This document shows positions 17,729 to 28,268 of a stretch of DNA of 64,000 nucleotides, one piece after another. The stretch covers positions 56,817 through 120,816 of the forward strand of contig NZ_FPBV01000011.1 in assembly GCF_900116805.1 (NCBI RefSeq), written 5' to 3'. Under the pieces are notes generated by a model, which saw only the letters and a program-made list of their open reading frames with translations, was not told the origin of the DNA and searched no databases. Each line of letters starts with the position of its first letter. Position 1 is the first letter of the stretch. The stretch is from Paenalicyclobacillus macrosporangiidus (lineage in GTDB: Bacteria; Bacillota; Bacilli; Alicyclobacillales; Alicyclobacillaceae). A program made the position numbers and the translations under genes.

Positions 17729-17765
17729 TCGCATCGGGGTGCTCCGAAGGGGGCCTGGAGGGCGC

Positions 17766-17794
17766 AAAAAAACTCCAGGCGTACCACCTGGAGT
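17766..17794 (-). terminator. First leader terminator of the ABC exporter operon
   Basis: On the minus strand ACTCCAGG pairs with CCTGGAGT around a 7-base loop and is followed by seven T residues. A third copy of the 5' arm word CTCCAGG lies just downstream (17754-17760), so the middle arm has two possible partners. It starts 32 bases after the leader-peptide stop. Confidence 0.85.
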
Positions 17795-17825
17795 CGAGTG
17801 TGCTCATGAAGAATACATCAGGGGA

Positions 17826-17906
17826 TCAGCACATCCGCACCACGAGGTCAGCCATCGCATGCAAGCCGATTCGGTTCGCTGAGATCCTTCCGAAACCCTG
17901 TCGCAT
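17826..17906 (-). CDS. 26-residue leader peptide of the ABC exporter operon
   Basis: ATG 17906 follows AGGAGG with 9-base spacing, which is as good as any gene in the window. The peptide begins MRQGFGRI and ends DLVVRMC. The last codons (TGTGCT at 17833-17828) can pair with AGCACA at 17804-17799, placing a switchable hairpin between the peptide stop and terminator 1. Position, strong ribosome site and tandem terminators match the arrangement of bmrB before bmrCD, where ribosome stalling in a leader controls transcription. The amino acid sequence itself is not recognised. The peptide probably acts by being translated rather than as a product. Confidence 0.7.
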   Translation of the reverse strand: MRQGFGRISANRIGLHAMADLVVRMC

Positions 17907-17954
17907 GGGGCGTGACCTCCTCTCGAAAAATGGACTGCGGAACGCGATAGGGTG

Positions 17955-17983
17955 ACTATACCATGGAAAAAATACCGTGTCAA
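17955..17983 (-). promoter_or_regulatory. Consensus sigma-A promoter of the ABC exporter leader
   Basis: TTGACA (17983-17978), 17-bp spacer, TATAGT (17960-17955) on the minus strand. This is one of the best promoters in the window, consistent with strong constitutive initiation and control by termination. It starts about 35 bases after the glpP stop, so the exporter is a separate transcript. Confidence 0.85.
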
Positions 17984-18016
17984 TCCCATTTGCCGGTCGG
18001 TCGGCCAGCCGGGTGC

Positions 18017-18616
18017 CTAAGTCCACGACGCGTCCGGCCCGTCCGGGAACCCGGCGTCCTGCCAACGCCACAAGGCACGCGAGCTGGTGGATGCTCCGAT
18101 ACACCCGGAAGCCAGCACACTCCGGACGTGCTCAGGGGTTGAGAGCAATCCTCCGGCGATGATGGGCGTATGGCGAGAGGGTTTCAGCAGGTGCATCACG
18201 TGCGGGATCACCAACCCGGGCAGGACCTCGATGGCGTCCGGGCGAGAGTCCTGGAGCATTTTCAGGGTTTGGTCGATGGAGACCGAATCGAGGATGAACG
18301 TGCGCTGAACCGCAATGAGGCCATGCTGCTTCGCGGCGGCAATGAGACTGGTTCGCGTGGTGACGACGCCATCCACGCCAATGGTCTCTGCCAGGTAACG
18401 GATGCCCGAAGTGTCGCGTGCAATCCCGGTCATGAGGTCCAGGTGGACGAAGCTCAGTTTGCCGGCCGCGTGCAGGCGTTCCACGCTTCCGGCCAGGGTG
18501 AGGATGTCGGCGCCCAGCAGAAACGCGACGTTGGCAGAGGAGGACACGGCATCGGCCAGATCGGCATCACGGGTGATGGCGGTGACAATCGGCTTTTTGC
18601 GCAGCGCGTAGGACAT
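18017..18616 (-). CDS. glpP: Glycerol-3-phosphate responsive antiterminator GlpP
   Basis: 199 residues. The sequence matches GlpP through V-H-x-D-L-x-x-G-I, T-T-R-T-S-L-I-A-A-A-K, F-I-L-D-S, I-E-V-L-P-G and the C-terminal I-I-A-G-G-L segment. GlpP binds leader RNA of glp genes when glycerol-3-phosphate is present and prevents termination. The ATG at 18616 lies 18 bases after AGGAGG, unusually far; an in-frame stop sits just behind the ribosome site, so the only closer codon at normal spacing is ATC. The likely targets are the leader terminators at 20616 and 24134. It reads away from the glp genes. Confidence 0.92.
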   Translation of the reverse strand: MSYALRKKPIVTAITRDADLADAVSSSANVAFLLGADILTLAGSVERLHAAGKLSFVHLDLMTGIARDTSGIRYLAETIGVDGVVTTRTSLIAAAKQHGLIAVQRTFILDSVSIDQTLKMLQDSRPDAIEVLPGLVIPHVMHLLKPSRHTPIIAGGLLSTPEHVRSVLASGCIGASTSSRALWRWQDAGFPDGPDASWT

Positions 18617-18671
18617 CGTGTCGATGGCGCTTCACCTCCTCTGGAATCCGCAGGCCTGTCGGAGGCTGCGG

Positions 18672-18718
18672 TTGCGTGCGGGTTGCATTCGTTTGCATTT
18701 CAAGCTATATATTATACT
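18672..18718 (+). promoter_or_regulatory. Candidate pit promoter with three TTGC(G/A)T repeats
   Basis: Three direct repeats, TTGCGT at 18672, TTGCAT at 18683 and TTGCAT at 18693, are spaced 11 and 10 bases, just upstream of an AT-rich -10-like TATACT at 18713. The spacing resembles the 11-bp helical phasing of PhoP boxes, although the hexamers differ from the B. subtilis consensus. Confidence 0.4.
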
Positions 18719-18867
18719 ATATTCAGTTTTCGGTATGGGTCGGAGACGAAGAGATTCCCGTACTGCCATGCCGTGTCGGCAGGATGGTTGGTTCGTGGGG
18801 ATCTCTTTGTTTTTATTTGTATTTTCGTGATTTTGGGCTCCGATACGAGCGACGGGGGAGAGGCGAC

Positions 18868-19848
18868 ATGAGCGACCTGCTGGCCGTCGCGCTGGTCATG
18901 GGGTTCACTGTTCTGTGCGGGTTCAATGACGGGGGAAACCTGTTGGCGACGTTTTTGAATACCCGGGTGATGCATGCTGCCGCCGTGTTGGCGATCATCC
19001 TGGCGAGCGTGCTGCTGGCGCCGTTTCTCCTCGGCACGGCGGTGGCCACGACGATTGGCACGCGCATCGTCGACATCCGTCAGGCGGGGATGGATGTGCT
19101 CAATGTCAGCTTGGCCGCCACGCTGGTCACGCTGTTGGTGTGCTGGCGGCTCAAGGTGCCCACGAGCACCTCGTTTGCGCTCGTCGGTGGGTTGAGCGGT
19201 GCGGGCCTGGCTGTACTCGGGCCACAGGCGGTGGTGTGGTGGGGGCTCTTGCAGGTGGGGCTGTCGATGGTCCTTGCCGTCGTCCTGGGTGGTCTGGCGG
19301 GTTATGTGACTTATTATGGCCTGTATTTCTTCCTCCGGCGCGCCTCGGCGCGCCTGGGGGGGCGGGTGGGGTATCTGCAGTATCTGTCCGCCGCGCTCTT
19401 GTGCATCGGATACGGGGCCAATGACGCGGAAAAGTCGGTCGGCCTTCTGGCCACCGTGAGCGCCGTCGCTCATCACGAGCCGTTCCGCGTCACCCCGTGG
19501 ATGGTCATCGCGCCGGGGATCGTGTTTTTCATCGGGCTTCTCTGGGGCGGGTGGCGCGTCGCCCGATCCGTCGGCTTTCACGTCTTCCGGGCCCGTCCGG
19601 TGCATGCGTTCGCCACGCAGGTGGCGTCGGCCGCCGTTGTCATCGGGGCGTCCGCGCTCGGCGGCCCGGTCAGCAGCACGCAGACCATCGACAGCGCCCT
19701 GGTCGGCGTCGGCGTGTGCGCGGGCAAGGAGCGCATCCGTTGGTCGTTTGTCCGGCGTATGCTGGTGGTATGGGGCGTGACCATGCCGTTGGCGTTCATG
19801 GTGGCGGTGGTGCTGGCACTTCTGTGTAAGGCGGGTGGCGTCCTGTGA
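18868..19848 (+). CDS. pit: PiT-family inorganic phosphate transporter
   Basis: 326 residues from ATG 18868 (GGGGGAGAGG upstream); earlier in-frame starts are in AT-rich promoter DNA. The two family signatures are present: G-F-N-D-G-G-N near the N-terminus (a variant of GxNDxxN) and G-A-N-D-A-E-K in the middle, plus P-V-S-S-T-Q near the end. About ten spans. It imports phosphate with a cation. The following DUF47 gene overlaps its stop (GTGA); this pair is a standard unit. Phosphate supply fits with the neighbouring glycerol-phosphate genes. Confidence 0.9.
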   Translation: MSDLLAVALVMGFTVLCGFNDGGNLLATFLNTRVMHAAAVLAIILASVLLAPFLLGTAVATTIGTRIVDIRQAGMDVLNVSLAATLVTLLVCWRLKVPTSTSFALVGGLSGAGLAVLGPQAVVWWGLLQVGLSMVLAVVLGGLAGYVTYYGLYFFLRRASARLGGRVGYLQYLSAALLCIGYGANDAEKSVGLLATVSAVAHHEPFRVTPWMVIAPGIVFFIGLLWGGWRVARSVGFHVFRARPVHAFATQVASAAVVIGASALGGPVSSTQTIDSALVGVGVCAGKERIRWSFVRRMLVVWGVTMPLAFMVAVVLALLCKAGGVL

Positions 19849-20480
19849 AACGATTGAAAGAAATTCTGCTGCCGCGAGAGAACCGGTTCGTGCAGTATCT
19901 CATTCAGCAGGCGGAAGTGACCGTCCAAGGGGTGCGCGTGCTCCACCGGTTCGTCACCGAGCGCCCGCAGGGGGAGGACCGGGATGAGCAGATTGTGCGC
20001 ATGAGTGACTTGGAGAAACAGGGGGACGACATCCGCCGGCTCATCATCCAGGAACTGTTGGACACGTTTGTCACGCCCATCGACCGTGAGGACATTTACA
20101 ACCTGTCGCGCAGCGTGGACGATATCCTCGATTACGCGGATTCAACCATCAAGGAGCTGGTGCTGTACCATGTGGACCCCACGCCGGAGATGGTGGACAT
20201 GGTCGCCGCATTGTACGACGGGGTGGTCGCCTTGCGCCAGGCGATTCAATACATGGTGGATGAGCCGCGCCGAGCGGTGCAACACATCGTCGCGGCCAAG
20301 AAGGCGGAGAATCGCATCGAGGATTTGTACCGGCGGGCCAACGCGGACCTGTTCGATCTCACCGACATGCACCACATCTTCAAGGTGCGTGAAGTGTACC
20401 GCCATCTGAGCAACAGCGCGGACCGGGCGGACGAAGCCGCGGACGTCATCGGGTCGATCGTGATCAAGGGAAATGTGTGA
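19845..20480 (+). CDS. DUF47 family PhoU-like partner of PiT
   Basis: 211 residues, all helical, starting at GTG 19845 that overlaps the pit stop. It begins K-R-L-K-E-I-L-L-P-R-E-N-R-F, typical of the DUF47/YkaA group, and contains an R-E-D-I-Y-N-L-S-R-S-V-D-D segment of the PhoU-like helical bundle. These proteins modulate PiT activity at the inner membrane face. The gene ends 31 bases before the next promoter. Confidence 0.88.
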   Translation: MKRLKEILLPRENRFVQYLIQQAEVTVQGVRVLHRFVTERPQGEDRDEQIVRMSDLEKQGDDIRRLIIQELLDTFVTPIDREDIYNLSRSVDDILDYADSTIKELVLYHVDPTPEMVDMVAALYDGVVALRQAIQYMVDEPRRAVQHIVAAKKAENRIEDLYRRANADLFDLTDMHHIFKVREVYRHLSNSADRADEAADVIGSIVIKGNV

Positions 20481-20511
20481 GGGGTCGCCCTGACGGACAA
20501 CCGGAGACCTG

Positions 20512-20540
20512 TTGAGAAATTCGTTGCGATTTTATATAAT
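20512..20540 (+). promoter_or_regulatory. Sigma-A promoter of the ugp permease operon
   Basis: TTGAGA (20512-20517), exact 17-bp spacer, perfect TATAAT (20535-20540). It lies about 300 bases before the first permease gene, leaving a long untranslated leader that contains a terminator. Confidence 0.85.
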
Positions 20541-20615
20541 CTGCTTTGAAAGCGCAATCAATCGCGCGTTTCCAATTGATTCGTCTGAAGGACATCGTTC
20601 CTGGAGATGAAGAGT

Positions 20616-20691
20616 AGGGACGACCACCGGTACACGGGATGTCCGCATGGTCCAAGGGCATCCTGCGGTTGGTTCGTCCCTGTTTGTTTTT
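20616..20691 (+). terminator. Leader terminator of the ugp operon, candidate GlpP target
   Basis: AGGGACGACC at 20616-20625 pairs, with one bulged base, with 20671-20681, followed by a T-rich run ending at 20691. The 5' arm contains the word GACGACCACCG (20619-20629), which recurs at the glpD leader. The loop is long and can fold further. The remaining leader to 20837 holds no clear gene. Confidence 0.7.
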
Positions 20692-20837
20692 CCTGGTGCA
20701 GGCCGGGTTTTACATCTTCTTTGTCGGTTCTTTACAGACAGTTCAAACGGAATCTTTACACTATCCCGTATGGGGCATGGTTTTCTTGAATTGGGGAACG
20801 GGTGATCTTCAATTTCTTGGACAGTGGGGGAAGAGCC

Positions 20838-21767
20838 ATGCAGACTGCGGCGACGAAGACCACAATGCCCGTGCCGCCACGCAGGCACATGAAGGAAATG
20901 GTGGCGTTCCTGCAAGCGTCTCCGTTCTTGTTGCCTGCCCTGCTGCTGTTTACGGTTTTCTTTTTCTACCCGATTGTCAAGGTCGTCTATCTCAGCCTTT
21001 ACCTGACCAACAGCAAGGGTGTGGCCAAACACTTTGTCGGCATGCAACAGTATGTCGAACTGTTTACGTCTCCGGATTTTATCCAGAGCTTGCGAGTGAC
21101 GCTGGAGTTTGTCCTGTTGACGGTGATTCCCGGGGTCTTCATCGCGCTCCTGTTGGCACTGCTGCTGGAAAAGCAGATTCGTGGTCTGTCCGTCTTTCAA
21201 ACCATCCTTTTTTCCCCCATCAGCATGTCGGTGGCCGCCGTGTCGACCATCGGCCTGATGGCGTTCAATCCCAGCGTGAGCCTGTTGAACTGGATCTTGT
21301 CAAACCTGTTCGGCATTCCGAACATCAACTGGTTGAACGGGCCATGGACGGCGCTCCTGGCGATTTCCATCGTGACCATTTGGATGAACCTCGGTTTCAG
21401 CACCATCGTGTTGCTTGGGGCCTTGCGCAATGTCTCACAAGAACTGTATGACAGCGCTCGGGTGGATGGCGTCAATGCCTTGCAGCGTCTGTATTACATC
21501 ACGCTTCCATCGATCTCGCCCACCTTGTTCTTCGTGTTCGTGGTTTCGATGATCGGGTCGTTTCAGACGTTCGGGCAGGTCAACATCTTGACCCAGGGTG
21601 GCCCGGCAGGCAGCACGAACCTGGTGGTGTATTCGATTTACCGCAACGCGTTCTTCAATTTCCAATACGGTTTGGCGTCTGCACAAGCCGTGGTCCTGTT
21701 CCTCATCGTTCTGGTCCTCACGCTGCTGCAGTTCCTCGTCGTGGAAAGGAGGGTGCATTACTCGTGA
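20838..21767 (+). CDS. ABC sugar/glycerol-phosphate permease, UgpA-like
   Basis: 309 residues from ATG 20838 (GGGGGAAGAG upstream). Six spans and the permease EAA-type loop (A-R-V-D-G-V-N-A-L-Q-R) that contacts the ATPase are visible, followed by I-T-L-P-S-I. It pairs with the next gene as the two membrane subunits of a CUT1-type importer. Context (ugpQ, glpD, glpK, GlpP-type leader) points to glycerol-3-phosphate or glycerophosphodiesters as cargo. No ATPase gene is present in the operon. Confidence 0.85.
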   Translation: MQTAATKTTMPVPPRRHMKEMVAFLQASPFLLPALLLFTVFFFYPIVKVVYLSLYLTNSKGVAKHFVGMQQYVELFTSPDFIQSLRVTLEFVLLTVIPGVFIALLLALLLEKQIRGLSVFQTILFSPISMSVAAVSTIGLMAFNPSVSLLNWILSNLFGIPNINWLNGPWTALLAISIVTIWMNLGFSTIVLLGALRNVSQELYDSARVDGVNALQRLYYITLPSISPTLFFVFVVSMIGSFQTFGQVNILTQGGPAGSTNLVVYSIYRNAFFNFQYGLASAQAVVLFLIVLVLTLLQFLVVERRVHYS

Positions 21768-22588
21768 AGGAAAATCGGGTGTGGCTTGTCATTCGGTACA
21801 TTCTGTTGATCATCGCGTCGCTCGTGGTGTGTTTTCCGATATTATACAGTTTGTTGATCAGTTTGGAGACGTCCGAACACGTGTCGACGTATCCTCCGCA
21901 GCTGTGGCCACATCCCTTTCATTTTGCCAGCTACGCGGAGGCGTTGCAGGCCGCTCCGCTGGGTCGGTTTTTGCTGAACAGCTTTATCATGTCCGCCATC
22001 ATCGTGTGTGGTCAAATCGTCACGTCCCTGCTCGCCGCGTATGCCTTTGTCTACCTTCGTTTTCGAGGCAGGGGAGTCCTGTTCCTGGTGTTTCTCGCCA
22101 CCATGATGATCCCGACCGAAGTGACCATGATTCCAAACTACATGACCATACGGTCGCTGGGATGGCTCGATTCGTTCGCCGGTCTCACCGTTCCCTTTCT
22201 GGCCAATGCCTTCGGCATCTTCTTGCTGCGCCAATACCTGTTGCAGTTGCCTTACGAACTGTTTGAGGCGGCGAAGATGGACGGGGCCGGTCACTGGCGA
22301 TTTCTGATCAGCGTGGTTGTTCCCCTGTCGCGCCCGATTCTCGCGACCCTGGCTGTGTATGTGTTCCTGCAGTCCTGGAACATGTATCTGTGGCCGCTGT
22401 TGACGACCAACTCGACTTCCATGCGCACCGTTCAGGTGGGGCTTGGGATGCTGCAGAACCAGGATGCGCTCTCATGGAATCTGACGATGGCGGGCGTGGT
22501 GATCATCTCGCTTCCGACGTTGATTCTGTTGTTCTTCGCGCAAAAGCACCTGGTGAAGGGTCTGACCGCTGGTGCTGTCAAGGGTTGA
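21764..22588 (+). CDS. ABC sugar/glycerol-phosphate permease, UgpE-like
   Basis: 274 residues from GTG 21764, overlapping the previous stop (GTGA) and preceded by AAAGGAGGG. Six spans; the cytoplasmic loop reads E-A-A-K-M-D-G-A-G-H-W, the classic EAA motif. It completes the membrane channel of the importer with the gene before it. Confidence 0.87.
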   Translation: MKENRVWLVIRYILLIIASLVVCFPILYSLLISLETSEHVSTYPPQLWPHPFHFASYAEALQAAPLGRFLLNSFIMSAIIVCGQIVTSLLAAYAFVYLRFRGRGVLFLVFLATMMIPTEVTMIPNYMTIRSLGWLDSFAGLTVPFLANAFGIFLLRQYLLQLPYELFEAAKMDGAGHWRFLISVVVPLSRPILATLAVYVFLQSWNMYLWPLLTTNSTSMRTVQVGLGMLQNQDALSWNLTMAGVVIISLPTLILLFFAQKHLVKGLTAGAVKG

Positions 22589-22620
22589 CGCTCACCGGGT
22601 GCGTGCCGGTACGCGTCACC
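22583..22620 (+). other. Intercistronic hairpin before the binding-protein gene
   Basis: GGTTGACGC at 22583-22591 overlaps the permease stop and pairs, with one bulge, with GCGTCACC at 22613-22620. Hairpins at this place commonly protect the highly expressed binding-protein message. No T-run follows. Confidence 0.4.
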
Positions 22621-22672
22621 TGTGACATAGAAGGAACCACTCAGGGGTTCTTGAGGACAAAGGGGGATGGAG

Positions 22673-24082
22673 ATGGAACGAAACCAAAACGCGTCACGCC
22701 GGCCGTGGATTCGCAAGACCGCCATGTGGACGGTCGCTGCCAGCTTTGGCTTGACGGCGCTGTTGGCCGGTTGCGGAGGGGGCAATACGGGGAGCGACGA
22801 GAACGCCGCCGGTGGCGGTGGCGGAGCCAACAACGGTGTGATAGAGCTGAAGCTGTGGCACGCCATGGGCGGGGTCCCCGGTCAGGCGCTGCAGCACATC
22901 GTCGATGATTTCAATAAGTCGCAATCGAAGATTCACGTAACGGCCGTCTATCAAGGCCAGTATGACGACGAGTTCAACAAGTGGAAGGCGACGCAGGGGC
23001 AAGGTGGCAAGGACGGACCGAACATCATGCAGGTGTACGACATCGGAACCAAGTTCATGATTGATTCACAGGATATCGTTCCGATGCAGGACTTCATTGA
23101 TCAAAGCCATTTCGACATCTCTCAACTCGAACCCAACATTCTCGGGTATTACAGTGTCGGGGGAAAGCTCTACTCGATGCCGTTCAACTCTTCGCAACCC
23201 GTGTTGTACTACAATAAGGACATGTTTAAGGACGCCGGTATCGCGGAGCCGCCCAAGACGTACGATGACGTGCTGGCCGATGCCAAAAAGTTGACGAAGA
23301 AAGGTCCGGATGGCAAGGTCGCCGTGTACGGGATCGGACTGGCGACATACGGATGGTTCTTCGAGCAGATGTTGGCCACCCAGGGCGCGGATTATGTCGA
23401 TCACGACAATGGCCGCACCGGCACGGCCACACAAGCGGTCTTCAATGGTCCTGAAGGGCTGAAGATCGTGAATTGGTGGAAATCATTGTATGATGCGGGC
23501 GTCGACTTGAACCTGGGCCCCGTCACCTCCCAGACGCAGAATGCGTTCCTGGCAGGGAAATGCGCGATGATCATCGACTCGTCCGGCGTTTATGGAAACC
23601 TGGTGAAAGGTGCCAAGGGCAAGTTCGAGGTCGGCATCGGGCCACTGCCTCGGCCCGCGGGAGCGACAGGAGGAACCATCATCGGCGGCGGTTCCCTCTG
23701 GATCACCAAGGATCAGCCCAAAGCGCAGCAGGACGCCGCATGGGAATTCGTGAAGTTCGCGGCATCGCCGCAGGAGCAGGCGTACTGGACGGAGACCACC
23801 GGGTACTTCCCCATCACGAAGGCGGTGTATGATGACCCGGGGTTCAAGGACTGGCTCAAGCAGTATCCCGACTTCCAGGTGGCGGTTGACCAACTGCACA
23901 GTTCGAAGCTGACCTATGCGACGCAGGGCGGCCTGATGGGGGTCTTCCCGCAAGCGCGGCAGACCGTCCAGGATATGTTGCAGGCGGTGCTGCTCGGCAA
24001 GCAGCAGCCGCAACCCGCGTTGGATGACGCGGCCAAGAAGGTCACCGATGCCATCAAGAACTACAATCTGACGGTCGCCTGA
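22673..24082 (+). CDS. ABC substrate-binding lipoprotein, UgpB-like
   Basis: 469 residues. ATG 22673 has AAAGGGGG at ideal spacing; an ATG at 22667 touches that ribosome site. The lipobox L-L-A-G-C puts the lipidated cysteine at residue 34, followed by a glycine/asparagine-rich linker. The mature domain shows family-1 binding-protein features such as L-K-L-W-H-A-M-G-G, Y-N-K-D-M-F-K-D-A-G and the G-G-G-S-L-W-I segment, all seen in UgpB-type proteins. It captures substrate outside the cell for the two permeases. The terminator at 24134 follows. Confidence 0.88.
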   Translation: MERNQNASRRPWIRKTAMWTVAASFGLTALLAGCGGGNTGSDENAAGGGGGANNGVIELKLWHAMGGVPGQALQHIVDDFNKSQSKIHVTAVYQGQYDDEFNKWKATQGQGGKDGPNIMQVYDIGTKFMIDSQDIVPMQDFIDQSHFDISQLEPNILGYYSVGGKLYSMPFNSSQPVLYYNKDMFKDAGIAEPPKTYDDVLADAKKLTKKGPDGKVAVYGIGLATYGWFFEQMLATQGADYVDHDNGRTGTATQAVFNGPEGLKIVNWWKSLYDAGVDLNLGPVTSQTQNAFLAGKCAMIIDSSGVYGNLVKGAKGKFEVGIGPLPRPAGATGGTIIGGGSLWITKDQPKAQQDAAWEFVKFAASPQEQAYWTETTGYFPITKAVYDDPGFKDWLKQYPDFQVAVDQLHSSKLTYATQGGLMGVFPQARQTVQDMLQAVLLGKQQPQPALDDAAKKVTDAIKNYNLTVA

Positions 24083-24133
24083 TCCCGTCATGCCATCGAC
24101 AAGTTCATACCGCATACGGTCTTGAGACGAGGA

Positions 24134-24179
24134 GACGACCACCGCAGGAATGCGACGCATTCACGGTGGTCGTTTTCCT
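24134..24179 (+). terminator. Terminator between ugpB and glpD, candidate GlpP target
   Basis: A perfect 10-bp stem (ACGACCACCG at 24135-24144 with 24164-24173) encloses a second 6-bp stem GAATGC/GCATTC and is followed by TTTTCC-type T-rich sequence. It ends the ugp message or attenuates read-through into glpD 70 bases later. The 5' arm shares GACGACCACCG with the ugp leader. No separate promoter is obvious between 24083 and 24133. Confidence 0.85.
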
Positions 24180-24250
24180 TGCATCCGTTGCGGAGGAGAC
24201 TTCGACGGACACAACACGGTGAGACAGAAAATGTGTGGGAGAGATGAAGG

Positions 24251-25950
24251 ATGGCAGCACGCGTCAAACGATTGTCGGCGTTCTCTCGCCCGTCGATGTT
24301 GCGGGAGATGACGGAGGAGCCCCTGGATCTCCTCATCATTGGCGGAGGCATCACGGGTGCGGGCATTGCGCTCGACGCCGTCGACCGAGGTTTGCGCGTG
24401 GGACTCGTCGAGAAGCAGGACTTCGCCGAGGGCACGAGCAGTCGTTCGACCAAGCTGATCCATGGCGGGCTCCGGTACCTGAAACAGGGGGAGATCGGGT
24501 TGGTGCGCGAGGTCGGACGCGAGCGGGCGATCCTGCACCGAAACGCCCGACACCTCGTGATCCCGGAGAAGATGCTCCTGCCCATCGTCCGCGGCGGGAC
24601 CTACGGGAGACTCGCGACGTCATTCGGCCTGTGGCTGTACGACCGGCTGGCCGGTGTGCACCGGCATGAGCGGCGTGTCATGTTGACCAAAGCCGAAACG
24701 TTGGCCGCGGAACCCCTCCTGGCTGCCGAAGGTTTGCGCGGCGGCGGCCTGTATTACGAATACCGCACCGATGACGCCAGGCTGACGATGGAAGTCCTGA
24801 AGACAGCCGCCCGCCTGGGCGCGCTGTGTGTGAACCACGCGGAGGCTGTCGAATTGTGGTATGGGGACGGACGTGTCGCCGGCGCCATCGTGCGGGATCG
24901 CCTGACAGGAGAGCATTACCGCGTGATGGCGAAGAATGTGGTGAATGCCGCCGGGCCCTGGGTGGATGAGCTGCGCCGTGCGGATGGGTCCCTGACCGGC
25001 AAGCGTCTGCACTTGACCAAAGGGGTGCACATCGTGGTCCCCAGAACCCGGATGCCCGTCCGTCAGTCGGTGTATTTCGACGTGGAGGACGGCCGAATGG
25101 TGTTTGCCATCCCGCGGGGGGAGGTCACCTATGTGGGCACGACGGACACGGATTATGAAGGGCCGCTGGAGGAACCTCCGGTGCTCAGGGAAGATGTGGT
25201 CTACCTGCTGCGTGCGGTGAATCACATGTTTCCGAGTGTCCGTCTCGGCCTGGAGGATGTTCGCTCCAGTTGGGCGGGCCTGCGTCCGCTGATCCATGAG
25301 GACGGGAAATCACCCTCCGAACTGTCCCGCAAGGACGAGATCTTCGTGTCCGAGTCGGGGCTCGTCAGCATCGCGGGGGGCAAGTTGACCGGTTACCGGA
25401 AAATGGCGGAACGCGTGGTGGATCTGGTGATGCGAGAGCTCGGCCGCGAGGAAGGGCGGGCGTTCCAGCCGTGCCGGACCGACCGCATCGTCCTTTCCGG
25501 GGGCGACGCGGAGGAAGCGGAGATGCTCGCGCACATGCGTCGCGCAGGCCCCGTGAATGACGTTCCCGGCGACATGGACCGGATGCTGCGGTCGCTCTAC
25601 CACAAGTACGGCGCCCATGCGGACATCGTGTGGACCAGGGCGTTGGAGATGGCAAACTCGGATGCGCGGGAAGACATCCACACGGCCGTCGTCCTGGCGG
25701 AGTTTGAGTACGGCGTCCAGGAGGAAATGGTCACCGATCTCAATGACTTTCTCATCCGTCGAACGGGGCGTCTGTTTTTTGAGCGGGAAGAGGTGGCGCG
25801 TTGGCTGCCGAACCTCACGCGCTTTGCCGCCGCCCTGTTCGGCTGGGGTCCGGAGGAAGTTCAGCATCAGGTGGAGAAATGGAATCAAGTGTCTTGTGCT
25901 GCGGTGGCATTCAAGAGTTCCGGAGAATCAAAAGATCAGGAGAGACCGCT

Positions 25951-25954
<4 letters not shown>
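24251..25954 (+). CDS. glpD: Aerobic glycerol-3-phosphate dehydrogenase
   Basis: 567 residues; ATG 24251 gives an N-terminus of the same length as Bacillus GlpD. The FAD motif G-G-G-I-T-G-A-G-I-A-L-D is followed by E-K-Q-D-F-A-E-G-T-S-S-R-S-T-K-L-I-H-G-G-L, the family signature. It oxidises glycerol-3-phosphate to dihydroxyacetone phosphate at the membrane and passes electrons to quinone. The stop overlaps ugpQ (ATGA). A terminator with the shared GlpP-type word lies upstream, so induction by glycerol-3-phosphate through GlpP is likely. Confidence 0.95.
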
Positions 25955-28196
<2,242 letters not shown>

Positions 28197-28268
28197 AGGG
28201 AGGGCGTGGGCGGGAAAGAGGAATCGGACGCCACAGCGCGAATGTTCAAAACGGGAGGGATGGCCACG

